In this document: positions 8,595-16,744 of the stretch, piece after piece
How positions within the stretch are numbered: the stretch's first letter is position 1
Layout of the letters: each line of letters starts with the position of its first letter
Assembly (NCBI GenBank): GCA_023639215.1
Contig: CP097899.1
Span: 3,778,001-3,842,000, forward strand
Direction: 5' to 3'
Length of the DNA: 64,000 bases
From: Candidatus Pristimantibacillus lignocellulolyticus
Lineage (GTDB): Bacteria > Bacillota > Bacilli > Paenibacillales > Paenibacillaceae
The notes under the pieces: model-generated
The model's input: the letters and a program-made list of their open reading frames with translations, nothing else
Databases searched by the model: none
Told to the model about the DNA's origin: nothing
Made by a program: the position numbers and the translations under genes

Positions 8595-9620
8595 ATGAAA
8601 GTAAAAGGATTGAAATGGCTAGTAGTTATTGCTTTACTTACCGTTATAACAGCTTGTGGAAATGCGAATGTTCAGCAAGACAAGGAAACGGGTACGACTG
8701 GTGAAGGTGGAAAAGAAAAGGAGCTTCGCAAAGTGCAACTTGTGCTTGATTATACACCGAACACGAACCATACAGGATTGTATGTCGCGCGTGACAAAGG
8801 ATATTTTGCTGAGCAAGGACTTGAAGTTGAAATTATTTCTCCAGTTCAAGGTGGAGCAGATGCAGCAGTTGGTTCTAACAATGTTGAATTTGGTATTAGT
8901 TATCAAGAAAATTTAACAGTTGCTAGAGTAGCTGGTGTACCTGTCGTTTCATTGGCGGCGATTATTCAACATAATACATCCGGATTTGCATCTAAAAAGG
9001 ACAAAGGTATTGATTCACCAAGTAAATTCGAGGGTATGCGTTATGGCGGATGGGGGTCTCCTATTGAAACGTCAATCATCGATTCATTGATGAGAACAGA
9101 CAATGCTGATTTTTCTAAATTAGAAATTGTAAATATGGGTGATAGCGACTTCTTCACAGCAGTGGAACGTGATGTTGATTTCGCATGGATCTTCTATGCT
9201 TGGACAGGAATTGAAGCAGAATTACGTGGCGTCGATTTGAATATGGTATATATGAACGAATACAATGAGAATTTAGATTACTATACGCCAGTTGTTGTGA
9301 CAGGTGAAAAGTTAATAAAAGAAGAACCGGAACTCGTTCGTTCATTCCTTGCAGCAGTTGTGAAAGGTTATCAATATAGTATTGATAATCCAGCAGATGC
9401 AGCAGAAGTATTAATTGCAGCAGAGCCGGATTTGAATGCTGACCTTGTAAGAGCGAGTCAACAATGGTTAAGCCCGAAATATCAAGACGATGCGCCCCGC
9501 TTTGGTGAACAGAAGTTATCGGTATGGGAAGGTTATGCAGATTGGATGTATAGCAATGAATTACTAAATGGCGAACTTGATGCTGAAGCAGCATTTACAA
9601 ATGAGTTTTTACCACAATAA
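8595..9620 (+). CDS. thiY: ABC transporter substrate-binding lipoprotein, NMT1/THI5-like (ThiY type)
   Basis: The product is 341 residues from ATG 8595, chosen because GGGAGAGG lies just upstream; an ATG at 8580 would have no RBS. The signal peptide ends in lipobox ITAC (Cys21). The mature part is an NMT1/THI5-type periplasmic-binding fold: VQLVLDYTPNTNHTGLYVARDKGYF is the family's usual opening, followed by QGGADAAVGSNNVEFGISYQE. ThiY proteins bind formylaminopyrimidine or HMP-like thiamine precursors and hand them to ThiXZ. Position behind a TPP riboswitch supports this substrate class, but the exact ligand cannot be told from sequence. Confidence 0.9.
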   Translation: MKVKGLKWLVVIALLTVITACGNANVQQDKETGTTGEGGKEKELRKVQLVLDYTPNTNHTGLYVARDKGYFAEQGLEVEIISPVQGGADAAVGSNNVEFGISYQENLTVARVAGVPVVSLAAIIQHNTSGFASKKDKGIDSPSKFEGMRYGGWGSPIETSIIDSLMRTDNADFSKLEIVNMGDSDFFTAVERDVDFAWIFYAWTGIEAELRGVDLNMVYMNEYNENLDYYTPVVVTGEKLIKEEPELVRSFLAAVVKGYQYSIDNPADAAEVLIAAEPDLNADLVRASQQWLSPKYQDDAPRFGEQKLSVWEGYADWMYSNELLNGELDAEAAFTNEFLPQ

Positions 9621-9691
9621 GTTATAATCTGTAGGGTATAAGTTATTAATGAATAGTAAAAACATATTTAAATACTAAGGGGATATTACAA

Positions 9692-9994
9692 ATGGCTAAT
9701 GCATTATTAAGTATTCAAATGATTCCGAAAACAAATAATGGTGAAAGTGTCATTCCATATGTAGATCAAGCGATTGCAATTATTAAACAATCGGGACTAC
9801 CTTACCGCGTGGCACCACTTGAAACGACAATGGAAGGTGATCTTCCAGAACTACTGCAAGTTGTACAACGTATGCATGAAGCAATGATTGAAGTTGGTTG
9901 TCCAGGTGCTTTATCACAAATTAAAATTTCATATAATCCAATTGCCGGAGCATCAATGGATAAATTGTTGGAGAAATATCCGGATGGCAAATAA
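9692..9994 (+). CDS. Thiamine-binding protein of the YqgV/MTH1187 family
   Basis: The 100-residue product is a single ferredoxin-like domain of the MTH1187/YkoF/YqgV type: LLSIQMIPK, then the AIAIIKQSGLPYRVAPLETTMEG stretch, then VGCPGALSQIKI. Members bind thiamine or its pyrimidine part in the cytosol. It lies between the binding protein and the permease of a thiamine-precursor ABC system, in the same direction, and its 3' end overlaps the permease start by 11 bases. RBS AAGGGGA is upstream. A role as a cytosolic sensor or carrier is inferred from context. Confidence 0.85.
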   Translation: MANALLSIQMIPKTNNGESVIPYVDQAIAIIKQSGLPYRVAPLETTMEGDLPELLQVVQRMHEAMIEVGCPGALSQIKISYNPIAGASMDKLLEKYPDGK

Positions 9995-10760
9995 GCAATC
10001 TCGTTGGAGTAATATTTGGCCCCCAGTAGTAACGCTATTATTTATCGGCATCGTCTGGGAGCTAATTGTAAGGATGAAGCTTGTCTATAGTTGGCTGATT
10101 CCTTCTCCAATTGGTGTATTTAAAGGGATGATCGCAGATTGGCCACGCTTAATGGAACATCTTGCAGCTACAACTAAGTTATCACTTATTGGCTTTGCGG
10201 GAGGGGCTATAGCAGGATTCGTCCTAGCAGCGGTGCTACATTTTCTCCCTGTTGTAAGAAAAGGATTGTATCCGGTGTTAATCTTATCACAAACGATTCC
10301 AGTCATTGTTATTGCTCCTATCCTTACAATGTTACTTGGATACGGAATGATGCCGAAAATATTTCTCATTATATTAGTATGTTTCTTCCCAATATGCATC
10401 GCTACACTTGGTGGACTTGCACAAGCAGATCATCAACTTAAAAATTATTTGGGGATGATCGGCGCTTCGAAATGGCATCTGTTTATCCATTTGGAACTAC
10501 CAAGTGCACTAACCAATTTATTTGGTGGTTTGAGAATTGCTGTTTCGTATAGTGTACTGAGTGCAGTCGTTGCGGAATGGTTATCACCAAAGGTTGGTTT
10601 GGGTAGCTACTTGATCTTATCTTCCAGAGGATATATGCCGGACAGGGTGTTTGCGTCAGTGCTTTTAATTGTACTAATGAGCCTTCTACTATTTTGGATT
10701 GTGTCCTTTGTTGAGTCACGCTTTGTACATTGGCGTCCTAAGAAAGGAAGTCAAGGCTAA
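9984..10760 (+). CDS. thiX: ABC transporter permease (ThiX type)
   Basis: The product is 258 residues from ATG 9984. A longer frame open from 9888 lies inside the previous gene and lacks an RBS, whereas GGAG at 9970-9973 fits this ATG. It has about six membrane segments and a BPD_transp_1 domain, with the permease cytoplasmic-loop signature around AVVAEWLSPKVGLGSYLI. It matches the SsuC/TauC/ThiX class of importers. Together with the lipoprotein and the ATPase it would form the inner-membrane channel for a thiamine precursor. Confidence 0.9.
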   Translation: MANKQSRWSNIWPPVVTLLFIGIVWELIVRMKLVYSWLIPSPIGVFKGMIADWPRLMEHLAATTKLSLIGFAGGAIAGFVLAAVLHFLPVVRKGLYPVLILSQTIPVIVIAPILTMLLGYGMMPKIFLIILVCFFPICIATLGGLAQADHQLKNYLGMIGASKWHLFIHLELPSALTNLFGGLRIAVSYSVLSAVVAEWLSPKVGLGSYLILSSRGYMPDRVFASVLLIVLMSLLLFWIVSFVESRFVHWRPKKGSQG

Positions 10761-11512
10761 TGCTTGAATTGAAAAACATATCAAAATCATTTACACATAA
10801 GAAACAAGAAAAACAAATTCTACAACAAATAAGCCTTCGAGTAGAAGAAGGAGAGTTTGTATCGGTAATTGGACCCTCAGGTAGCGGGAAAACGACGTTA
10901 TTTCAAATTATTGGTGGATTAGAACCTGTAAATAGCGGTGAAGTTTGGATCAATGGGAAGCAGACAACTGGGCAGCGCGGTCATGTTGCTTATATGCCAC
11001 AACAAGCTTCCTTAATGCCTTGGTATAGTGTAAAACGTAATATTGCACTAGCGTTACAAGTTGCTGGTATTAGTAAGCAACAAGCAGAGCAGCAAGCTAA
11101 CGAATGGTTGCAAAAAGTTGGGCTCGGGGAGTATGCGGATGCCTATCCACATATGCTTTCAGGTGGGATGAGTCAACGTGTGTCGTTTCTACGAGCATTG
11201 TTATCACCTCAGACATTAATGCTACTTGATGAACCGTTTGGTGCTTTAGATGCATTAACTAGGCTACATATGCAGCAATGGTTACTATCGATCTGGGAAG
11301 AGAATCGTCGTTCAGTATTACTCGTAACGCATAGTATTGAGGAAGCGTTGTTGTTATCTGATCGAATAATTGTATTGTCTTCGTCCCCTGCTACAATTGT
11401 GGATGAGATCATAGTTCCATTCGCAAGACCTAGAGCAAGCGACTTATGGAGTACGCCGACTTTTAATGAATTGAAGCAGCGTATTTATGAGCAACTTCAC
11501 ACGAACAACTAA
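10760..11512 (+). CDS. thiZ: ABC transporter ATP-binding protein (ThiZ type)
   Basis: The 250-residue product is a complete ATPase: Walker A GPSGSGKT (about residues 39-46), Q-loop MPQQ, signature LSGGMSQRVSF (about 134-144), Walker B LMLLDEPFGALDALT and the H-switch histidine in LLVTHSIEEA. The family is TauB/SsuB/ThiZ. The start codon overlaps the permease stop (TAATG), indicating translational coupling. It is the last gene of the riboswitch-controlled operon. Confidence 0.92.
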   Translation: MLELKNISKSFTHKKQEKQILQQISLRVEEGEFVSVIGPSGSGKTTLFQIIGGLEPVNSGEVWINGKQTTGQRGHVAYMPQQASLMPWYSVKRNIALALQVAGISKQQAEQQANEWLQKVGLGEYADAYPHMLSGGMSQRVSFLRALLSPQTLMLLDEPFGALDALTRLHMQQWLLSIWEENRRSVLLVTHSIEEALLLSDRIIVLSSSPATIVDEIIVPFARPRASDLWSTPTFNELKQRIYEQLHTNN

Positions 11513-11539
11513 TTAATTTATTGAATAAACAGAGCGTTG

Positions 11540-11610
11540 ATGAAAACCAGCTTGTAATCTCGTAATGGGGAAGGTAGTTTATGATCCCATTTAGGATTAG
11601 CTGGTTTTTG
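11540..11610 (+). terminator. Probable terminator of the thiamine transport operon
   Basis: AAAACCAGCT (11540-11549) and AGCTGGTTTTTG pair over a roughly 48-base middle that itself contains a GATCCCAT/ATGGGG-type pairing. The 3' arm runs into T residues. The remaining gap to 12051 holds no convincing gene or repeat; one stem (GTGTCCC near 11788 with GGGACAT near 11816) is of unknown meaning. Confidence 0.5.
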
Positions 11611-12051
11611 TTGTATCTAGTAGGTTACTCTTCGTAGAAATTAAAGTTGTAGGCTGGGCTACCTAATTCTTCAAGCAAAGGGCAAGTTGAAGATCAACCG
11701 TGGAGAACAGTACTATAATTAGGGTGAGAAAGTTTGTTATGTAAAGTTGGACAGGTGTTATAGGGATTTGGATTAGTTTTATATTGGGTGTCCCAAAAGT
11801 CATAAAATAATGGAGGGACATCCTCTTTTATTTTAATGAGGGAGCGGTGCTTGTAGGGAAGGGCCAATAGATTATGCCGGACAATGCTATATTTTCACAA
11901 ATTTTATTTCCAAAATTAGGTGGAAAGTAGGTAGACCCAGGACAAGCGATTAGATTACTATAATGTAAATAAGAGATATACATAGAACCATTCTATAGAA
12001 TATAAACAAGAATCAGGCTGAGTAAGAAAGAGGATAAGAGGAGGCCATCTC

Positions 12052-12624
12052 ATGGGAAGATCATTTGCAAATTTGCACATCAAGTCGAAAAACCTTGAGA
12101 AGACTGTCGAAGCATTAAGAGAGCTAAGCGAAGGGCATGTTAAAGTATTAGGCAAGCCAGATGATGAGGTTCAAGAGATCAAAGTTTTCATGTATGTAAG
12201 CAAAAGCAACGAGAACTGGATCAGCGTGCTCCACGATTATTTTGTATGGGGTACAGTGAAGCAGATAGGCAAAACGTTGTCCCAGCTTATCGAGGAACCA
12301 GTGATGACTGCCGGATATATGAATGAGGAATTATTCGAGTTGTCAATTTTCGAGAAGGGAGACATTCAAGCCGAAAGAATCTTTTGTGAACAGTGGACGA
12401 GGGATGAATATGAAGAACTCAAAGAAGAGCGTATTAATGATGATTACTTGCGGAAAGTGTTGGATATCGATAATGAGGATTTTGAACACTTCAGTAGCAT
12501 TACGAGTCCGGAAAAAGCTGTAGATAGGCTGACAGAACTAGTTAGCATGTCTGTATGGAGTGATTGGGAGTGGATACCGCACGAAGAAAATCTTAGAAAA
12601 CGATTTGGGAAATATGAATTTTGA
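12052..12624 (+). CDS. Hypothetical protein, first gene of a probable immunity island
   Basis: The 190-residue product is soluble and acidic, with no signal peptide or membrane segment. RBS AGAGGAGG lies 9 bases before ATG. I do not recognise the family. It has an alpha/beta look with Trp-rich patches (NENWISVLHDYFVWG; SVWSDWEWIPHEENLRKRF). Proteins of this size and composition next to SUKH genes are often immunity proteins of polymorphic toxin systems, and that is the only clue to function. The 539-bp gap before it and the lack of overlap with neighbours suggest its own promoter. Confidence 0.6.
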   Translation: MGRSFANLHIKSKNLEKTVEALRELSEGHVKVLGKPDDEVQEIKVFMYVSKSNENWISVLHDYFVWGTVKQIGKTLSQLIEEPVMTAGYMNEELFELSIFEKGDIQAERIFCEQWTRDEYEELKEERINDDYLRKVLDIDNEDFEHFSSITSPEKAVDRLTELVSMSVWSDWEWIPHEENLRKRFGKYEF

Positions 12625-12726
12625 AATTACATAAGTTGTATAGCGACGCTTCCTTGCTGTGGTGAACCAAAAATGGCTAAAGACGTCTGAGATGACATTT
12701 TATAACATGGCGGTGAGAGAAAAGAA

Positions 12727-13344
12727 ATGGATAAATTAAAGAACAGCGGATTTTATAAAATTAAGTTCTTCATAAGGCCGGAAGAGTTTAAAAATGTTTT
12801 GAAGCTATTGGAATATAAGCAAGCACAATTTCATCTAACCAATTATGCCCAGACTGAGCATAATCTGAATCAGGTGTATGAGGCGTATCGTACATTTTAT
12901 CATTATTATGCGGCAGAAGAAAAAAGGAATGATGGTCCTCCTTTCTTTGTTTATTCCATTTCTGTTGCGTCTGATAATGAAAGCTCCGGTTTTTTTGCGA
13001 GAAATGAAGGTATCCATTTTCCCTATTGCGGACAATGGGCAGAGGATGAACTGCCGTGTATCTTGCTTTCATTTCCTAAAGGCTTTCAAATAGATTTGGT
13101 AGATGACAAAGGGAAGTATTATATCTATGAGAATATCCGAGATCATAAGCCGTTAACCTATACGTTTTTGAATGAAATAACGGGCTTTATTAAAAAAATG
13201 ACAAAACCACTTCGCTTCTCGGCGCATGACGCAGAAGCTATGAAGGAGCAAAAGCCCTCTGTGCGTATAAGCCCTGATGCGATTCACGATTTGAGAAAAT
13301 CGTGGATTTTCAGTAAATATGGGCTTGTGATCAATGGCAAATAG
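12727..13344 (+). CDS. Hypothetical protein in the immunity island
   Basis: The 205-residue soluble product is not recognised. It contains aromatic clusters (YEAYRTFYHYYAAEEKRN; GIHFPYCGQWAEDELP) and no transport signal. GGCGGTGAGAG precedes ATG. It is followed after 11 bases by a SUKH-domain gene, so the two are probably co-transcribed. A role in toxin neutralisation is guessed from neighbours only. Confidence 0.6.
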   Translation: MDKLKNSGFYKIKFFIRPEEFKNVLKLLEYKQAQFHLTNYAQTEHNLNQVYEAYRTFYHYYAAEEKRNDGPPFFVYSISVASDNESSGFFARNEGIHFPYCGQWAEDELPCILLSFPKGFQIDLVDDKGKYYIYENIRDHKPLTYTFLNEITGFIKKMTKPLRFSAHDAEAMKEQKPSVRISPDAIHDLRKSWIFSKYGLVINGK

Positions 13345-13355
13345 GAGGAATATTC

Positions 13356-14105
13356 ATGTACATCGTATCTCGGCCAAAACCGCTGTCTGATGGCCAAAAC
13401 CAAGCACTTGCGAAGGAAGACGTCACTGTTTATCCACCGGGCTATCTCCGTTTTTTGCGACGATTCGGTGAAGGGACTTACAGAGGGTGGTTGAATGTCC
13501 AGTATCCCGATGCGGAGGTGCTTAAACCTTTTGCGGAGTACGGGTTATGGGAGCATGACGAAGACAGCCCCATTTCTGAGCAACAGATCGACGAGTGTAT
13601 CGTTATAGGTACAACGGTGGACGGTGATTTTCTGGCAGTGCATCCCCAGACGGCAGGGTTGCTCTGGCTACCTCGGCATGCGGAGCACATAAAGGTGATT
13701 TCCCTGCAGGCACGGGAGCAGGAAGACGAAGGGATGTACGCCTTGTTGCTGGACGAAATATATCGTCAGGTGTATGGAAGGAACCAAGAGGAAGCCGTCT
13801 ATTATGAACCGTGGACGGGCGCTCGGAGGCATCTCTTTTTGCATTTGCCACAAAGGCAGGGACAGCTTACGCTGCCCGAACTAGCCGACATATGCCAAAC
13901 TGAATTTCCGCCGGATTTGATTATTGATAATGCCTATGCATGTTACCTGTTCTACCGGCAACTGGATGGCTATGTAAGATTGAATTATGCCTACCAGCAA
14001 GAGATCGCCGTCTTCTATGAGCAGGAAGCCGAGCAGTCGTTTGCCGATATGAAGCAGTGGCTCTTGTCGAAAGGTTGCGAAGCGATTTCAGAAAATAATA
14101 GATGA
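13356..14105 (+). CDS. SMI1/KNR4 (SUKH) family protein
   Basis: The 249-residue product has a SUKH-like N-terminal region: DVTVYPPGYLRFLRRFGEGTYRGWLNV (about 22-48), then FAEYGLWEHDED and a GTTVDGDFLAVHP stretch. SUKH proteins are frequent immunity proteins against secreted nuclease or other polymorphic toxins. The C-terminal 100 residues look like a second similar lobe. The coding DNA is clearly more GC-rich than its surroundings (for example around 13690-13860), which suggests recent acquisition. RBS AGGAGGAA lies 5 bases upstream. Confidence 0.75.
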   Translation: MYIVSRPKPLSDGQNQALAKEDVTVYPPGYLRFLRRFGEGTYRGWLNVQYPDAEVLKPFAEYGLWEHDEDSPISEQQIDECIVIGTTVDGDFLAVHPQTAGLLWLPRHAEHIKVISLQAREQEDEGMYALLLDEIYRQVYGRNQEEAVYYEPWTGARRHLFLHLPQRQGQLTLPELADICQTEFPPDLIIDNAYACYLFYRQLDGYVRLNYAYQQEIAVFYEQEAEQSFADMKQWLLSKGCEAISENNR

Positions 14106-14142
14106 TATGGTTGCTCCTTAAGTGTGGGAGAGGGGGGTATGC

Positions 14143-14562
14143 ATGAAACTAGTTTTTACTCTGGATACACATGGATAATACCCTCGAATTAGATATCAGC
14201 ATAAGTTATGAGCAGTACCAAAGGATGTCCAAACATGAGCAACGTGAGGTATTAGCTATTCATCTTGGTACCTACCTGTCAGATTCAGTTGCTAAATATA
14301 ATAAGCATGCAGATAAGGAAACTCAAAATAAACTACTGGAATTGGTGAAAAAATGGATGCATGAAAACAATTGGTTAAATGGAAAAATAAACCAAGCTCG
14401 GAAACTGCTTTTACAAGACATGGGACTTCATGAAGTCAGTCAAAAATTGCAAATGCATTAGAAGAAATTGAGTATATCATTCTTCGCATGAATAACTATG
14501 AGCCAGCTGACGTTCATCCTGACAACATAATAGTAGGAAAAGCGCCGCCATATCAACTGTAG
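14143..14562 (+). pseudogene. Gene with two frameshifts in the immunity island
   Basis: A strong RBS (GAGAGGGGGG) precedes ATG 14143, whose frame reads MKLVFTLDTHG and stops. Removing one G near 14170 joins it to the next frame, DNTLELDISISYEQYQ, open to 14461 (96 codons from an internal ATG at 14171 that has no good RBS). That frame ends at KLQMH. Adding one A to the five-A run at about 14442 joins it to NALEEIEYIILRMNNYEP, ending PPYQL at 14562. The repaired product would be about 139 residues, soluble, of unrecognised family. The two indels restore the original frame, so the locus is either a decayed gene or contains sequencing errors. Confidence 0.65.
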
Positions 14563-14634
14563 AAGGTTAGCGAGTAGCGAGACATCTAAAACTTACAATA
14601 AACCACCAATGTATTGGGAGAGAGGGTCGAACTC

Positions 14635-15093
14635 ATGTATGAGCGTTTGGCAGAAAAACTGAAAACGACTTCCGCTTTAAAATGGTTTCCTGGTCATGGT
14701 GCGGAAGAAAGTTGGATAGCAGAAGTAGAAGAGGAATTGGGCTTTCGTCTACCACCATCTTATCGCTGGTGGTTGGTTCATTATGGTAATGCACGGTTGG
14801 GAGACGGCAATTTACTAGCAATCGCTGCTCCGGAACACAGAGAGTATTACGACGGCGACCTCCTTTACATACACAGACTGAATATAGCTGAGGAATGGTG
14901 GGTAGACAGGTTTCCTCACAGACTGGACTTGTTCGTACCGGATAGTGACGAACTTTATTTCTTTGATACGTCTACTAGGGATCAACAGGGAGAGTTTTCG
15001 ATTATGTGTTATGATCTTATGAATGATTTGATCGACAAGTATGCTTCAACGTTTGCCGAGTTTCTAGAACGGCTGATTGACCAGCGTTCATAA
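14635..15093 (+). CDS. SMI1/KNR4 (SUKH-1) family protein
   Basis: The product is 152 residues from ATG 14635, which lies 9 bases after GGGAGAGAGG; a TTG at 14614 lies before that RBS and is not used. The SUKH-1 core is clear: an N-terminal helix, then WIAEVEEELGFRLPPSYRWWLVHYGNARLGDGNLLAI, then a C-terminal VPDSDELYFFDTS/EFSIMCYDL strand pair. SUKH-1 proteins typically neutralise polymorphic or contact-dependent toxins. No toxin gene is visible nearby, so this may be an orphan immunity gene. Confidence 0.85.
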   Translation: MYERLAEKLKTTSALKWFPGHGAEESWIAEVEEELGFRLPPSYRWWLVHYGNARLGDGNLLAIAAPEHREYYDGDLLYIHRLNIAEEWWVDRFPHRLDLFVPDSDELYFFDTSTRDQQGEFSIMCYDLMNDLIDKYASTFAEFLERLIDQRS

Positions 15094-15102
15094 ATAAGCT
15101 GA

Positions 15103-15243
15103 GCTGATCGACTAACTACTACTGGTGAGGGACATGCGCCAACCATCTCCGCTTGGTCGTGGGAAGCTTTGGAGATGGAATCGGCCAGAAAAGGAGACGA
15201 AATTGACACACCGGGTTCGACGATTGCGGAACTCATCAAATGA
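15103..15243 (+). pseudogene. C-terminal gene remnant
   Basis: A frame bounded by stop codons reads 46 residues (TGEGHAPTISAWSWEALEME, then DTPGSTIAELIK) and ends with TGA at 15243. It has no start codon, but its composition looks protein-like and more GC-rich than the flanks. It may be the stub of another island gene. Family not recognised. Confidence 0.3.
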
Positions 15244-15317
15244 ACCTATGCCGATTCGCCCTATTGTGTAGCCGGGCATTTCTTATAAGAAAAAAACTAA
15301 GTCATAAAAACATAGAG

Positions 15318-15411
15318 TAACATAACAATTGAAAGTAGAATAAAAGAGATGGGGTTACGAGTGGCAGTCTAAGACTTTATTCCTCGTTGTTGGCAGCTGC
15401 TTGTTATGTTA
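15318..15411 (+). other. Nested inverted repeats upstream of the ABM-domain gene (candidate structured leader)
   Basis: An 11-bp perfect inverted repeat, TAACATAACAA (15318-15328) and TTGTTATGTTA (15401-15411), encloses a second pair ACGAG/CTCGT (15357-15361/15383-15387) and an inner AGTC/GACT hairpin (15366-15369/15373-15376). The three pairs nest, as in a structured RNA. No T run follows, so it is not an obvious terminator. It ends 65 bases before the next gene. Confidence 0.4.
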
Positions 15412-15476
15412 TTAGGGCTAGCTAAATAATTTTACTTAACAATATATTATCATCATAGATTAGGAGAATGATAGAA

Positions 15477-15803
15477 ATGACTAACTTAGCGAATACATAT
15501 GAACATCCATATTATGCGGTAATTTTTTCTTCTGAACGAACAAGTGGAGATAACGGTTATAACATAATGGCTGAAAAAATGGTTGAACTTGCTAGCTCCC
15601 AAAAGGGTTATTTAGGTGTCGAGAGTGCAAGAGATGCTAATTTGGGTATTACCGTTTCTTATTGGGAAACTCTTGAAGACATTACAGCATGGAAAGCTAA
15701 TGCAGCTCATCAAGTAGCACAAAGACGTGGTAAAGAAGAGTGGTATAGTCGATTTGCGTTGCGAGTATGTAAAGTAGAACGAAATTATTTATTTGAAATG
15801 TAG
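15477..15803 (+). CDS. Antibiotic biosynthesis monooxygenase (ABM) domain protein
   Basis: The product is 108 residues from ATG 15477. AGGAG at 15462-15466 fits this start; an ATG at 15468 would touch the RBS. It is a single ferredoxin-like ABM domain: YYAVIFSSER, then MVELASSQKGYLGVESARD, then VSYWETLEDITAWKANAAH. Family members act as dimers as small cofactorless monooxygenases or, in the HmoB/IsdG branch, degrade heme. The substrate is unknown. A TatD-like gene follows after 11 bases and is probably co-transcribed. Confidence 0.8.
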   Translation: MTNLANTYEHPYYAVIFSSERTSGDNGYNIMAEKMVELASSQKGYLGVESARDANLGITVSYWETLEDITAWKANAAHQVAQRRGKEEWYSRFALRVCKVERNYLFEM

Positions 15804-15814
15804 GAGATAATGTA

Positions 15815-16618
15815 ATGGCTACAGATAACTTGAAGTATATCGATGCGCATATTCATTTGGAACAATATAGTGAGCAAGATTGCAAAACTATTATGGAACA
15901 TGCGCTACATCAATCCGTTGAACATGTTGTAGCAGTATCGATGGATCTAGCTTCCTCAAAACGCACTTATGAGCTATCGCAAAAGTATGGAGATGTTATT
16001 ATTGCTGCATACGGACATCATCCTGAACAGTCATTGCCTAGCGACCTAGAAGAACAGCAATTAATACAGTGGATAATGGAATGTCATGTCGCCAACAAGT
16101 CATTTGCGATTGGTGAAATTGGTTTGCCTTATTATAGTGCACTTGAAGCGAGGGAGCGGGGAAGGGAATTTGCAATAGAACCTTATATTGCTTTTCTTGA
16201 TAGAATACTTGCCTTTGCCAAAACGATCAATCGTCCGGTAGTATTACATGCTGTATATGAAGATGCGACGATTGCATGTGATTTGCTTGAAAAACATCAT
16301 ATCGAGAAGGCTCATTTTCATTGGTTCAAAGGGCCGACTGAGACGGTTCAAAGAATGATTGAGAATGGCTATTATATATCCATTACACCTGATGTGTTTG
16401 TAGAAGAAGAAATCCGAGAACTGGTTCGCATGTATCCTTTAAGTCAGATGATGGTGGAGACGGATGGACCGTGGCCGTTTGAAGGTCCATTTGTTGGAAA
16501 GATAACTGAACCAACGATGGTTATAGAAGTGGTTAAAGAGATTGCCAAGTTGAAAGGCATATCTACGAGTGAAGTAGCGGAGACGTTATACAATAATACA
16601 TTAAAGTTATATCGATAA
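15815..16618 (+). CDS. TatD-family metal-dependent hydrolase
   Basis: The 267-residue product is an amidohydrolase TIM barrel of the TatD type: metal-binding YIDAHIHLEQ at 8-17, AYGHHPEQ, GEIGLPYY near residue 100, VLHAVYED near 150, FHWFKGP, and VETDGPWPF near 215. These carry the His, Glu and Asp metal ligands. TatD proteins are Mg-dependent 3'-5' DNA/RNA exonucleases, but divergent members such as this one (RIGETGLD-like motif replaced by GEIGLPYY) may have another substrate. RBS AGGAGATAA is close to ATG. Confidence 0.85.
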   Translation: MATDNLKYIDAHIHLEQYSEQDCKTIMEHALHQSVEHVVAVSMDLASSKRTYELSQKYGDVIIAAYGHHPEQSLPSDLEEQQLIQWIMECHVANKSFAIGEIGLPYYSALEARERGREFAIEPYIAFLDRILAFAKTINRPVVLHAVYEDATIACDLLEKHHIEKAHFHWFKGPTETVQRMIENGYYISITPDVFVEEEIRELVRMYPLSQMMVETDGPWPFEGPFVGKITEPTMVIEVVKEIAKLKGISTSEVAETLYNNTLKLYR

Positions 16619-16744
16619 TATTCAATGAGAAGGAAATGATTATTTGTCCATCGGATAAATAGCCGTTTCCTTCTACTAATTTAAAGCATAAATAATAGAG
16701 TCACTAGAATTCATACTACGAATAAAAAAGGAGTGAGCTAGAAC

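Noticed and set aside
9154..9594. 146-codon antisense frame inside the thiY-like gene
   Set aside because: A shadow of the coding gene: repetitive Leu/Gln/His composition with no RBS or domain.
11788..11822. Insertion-sequence end in the gap before 12052
   Set aside because: GTGTCCC/GGGACAT is a short inverted repeat without transposase sequence or a matching second end.
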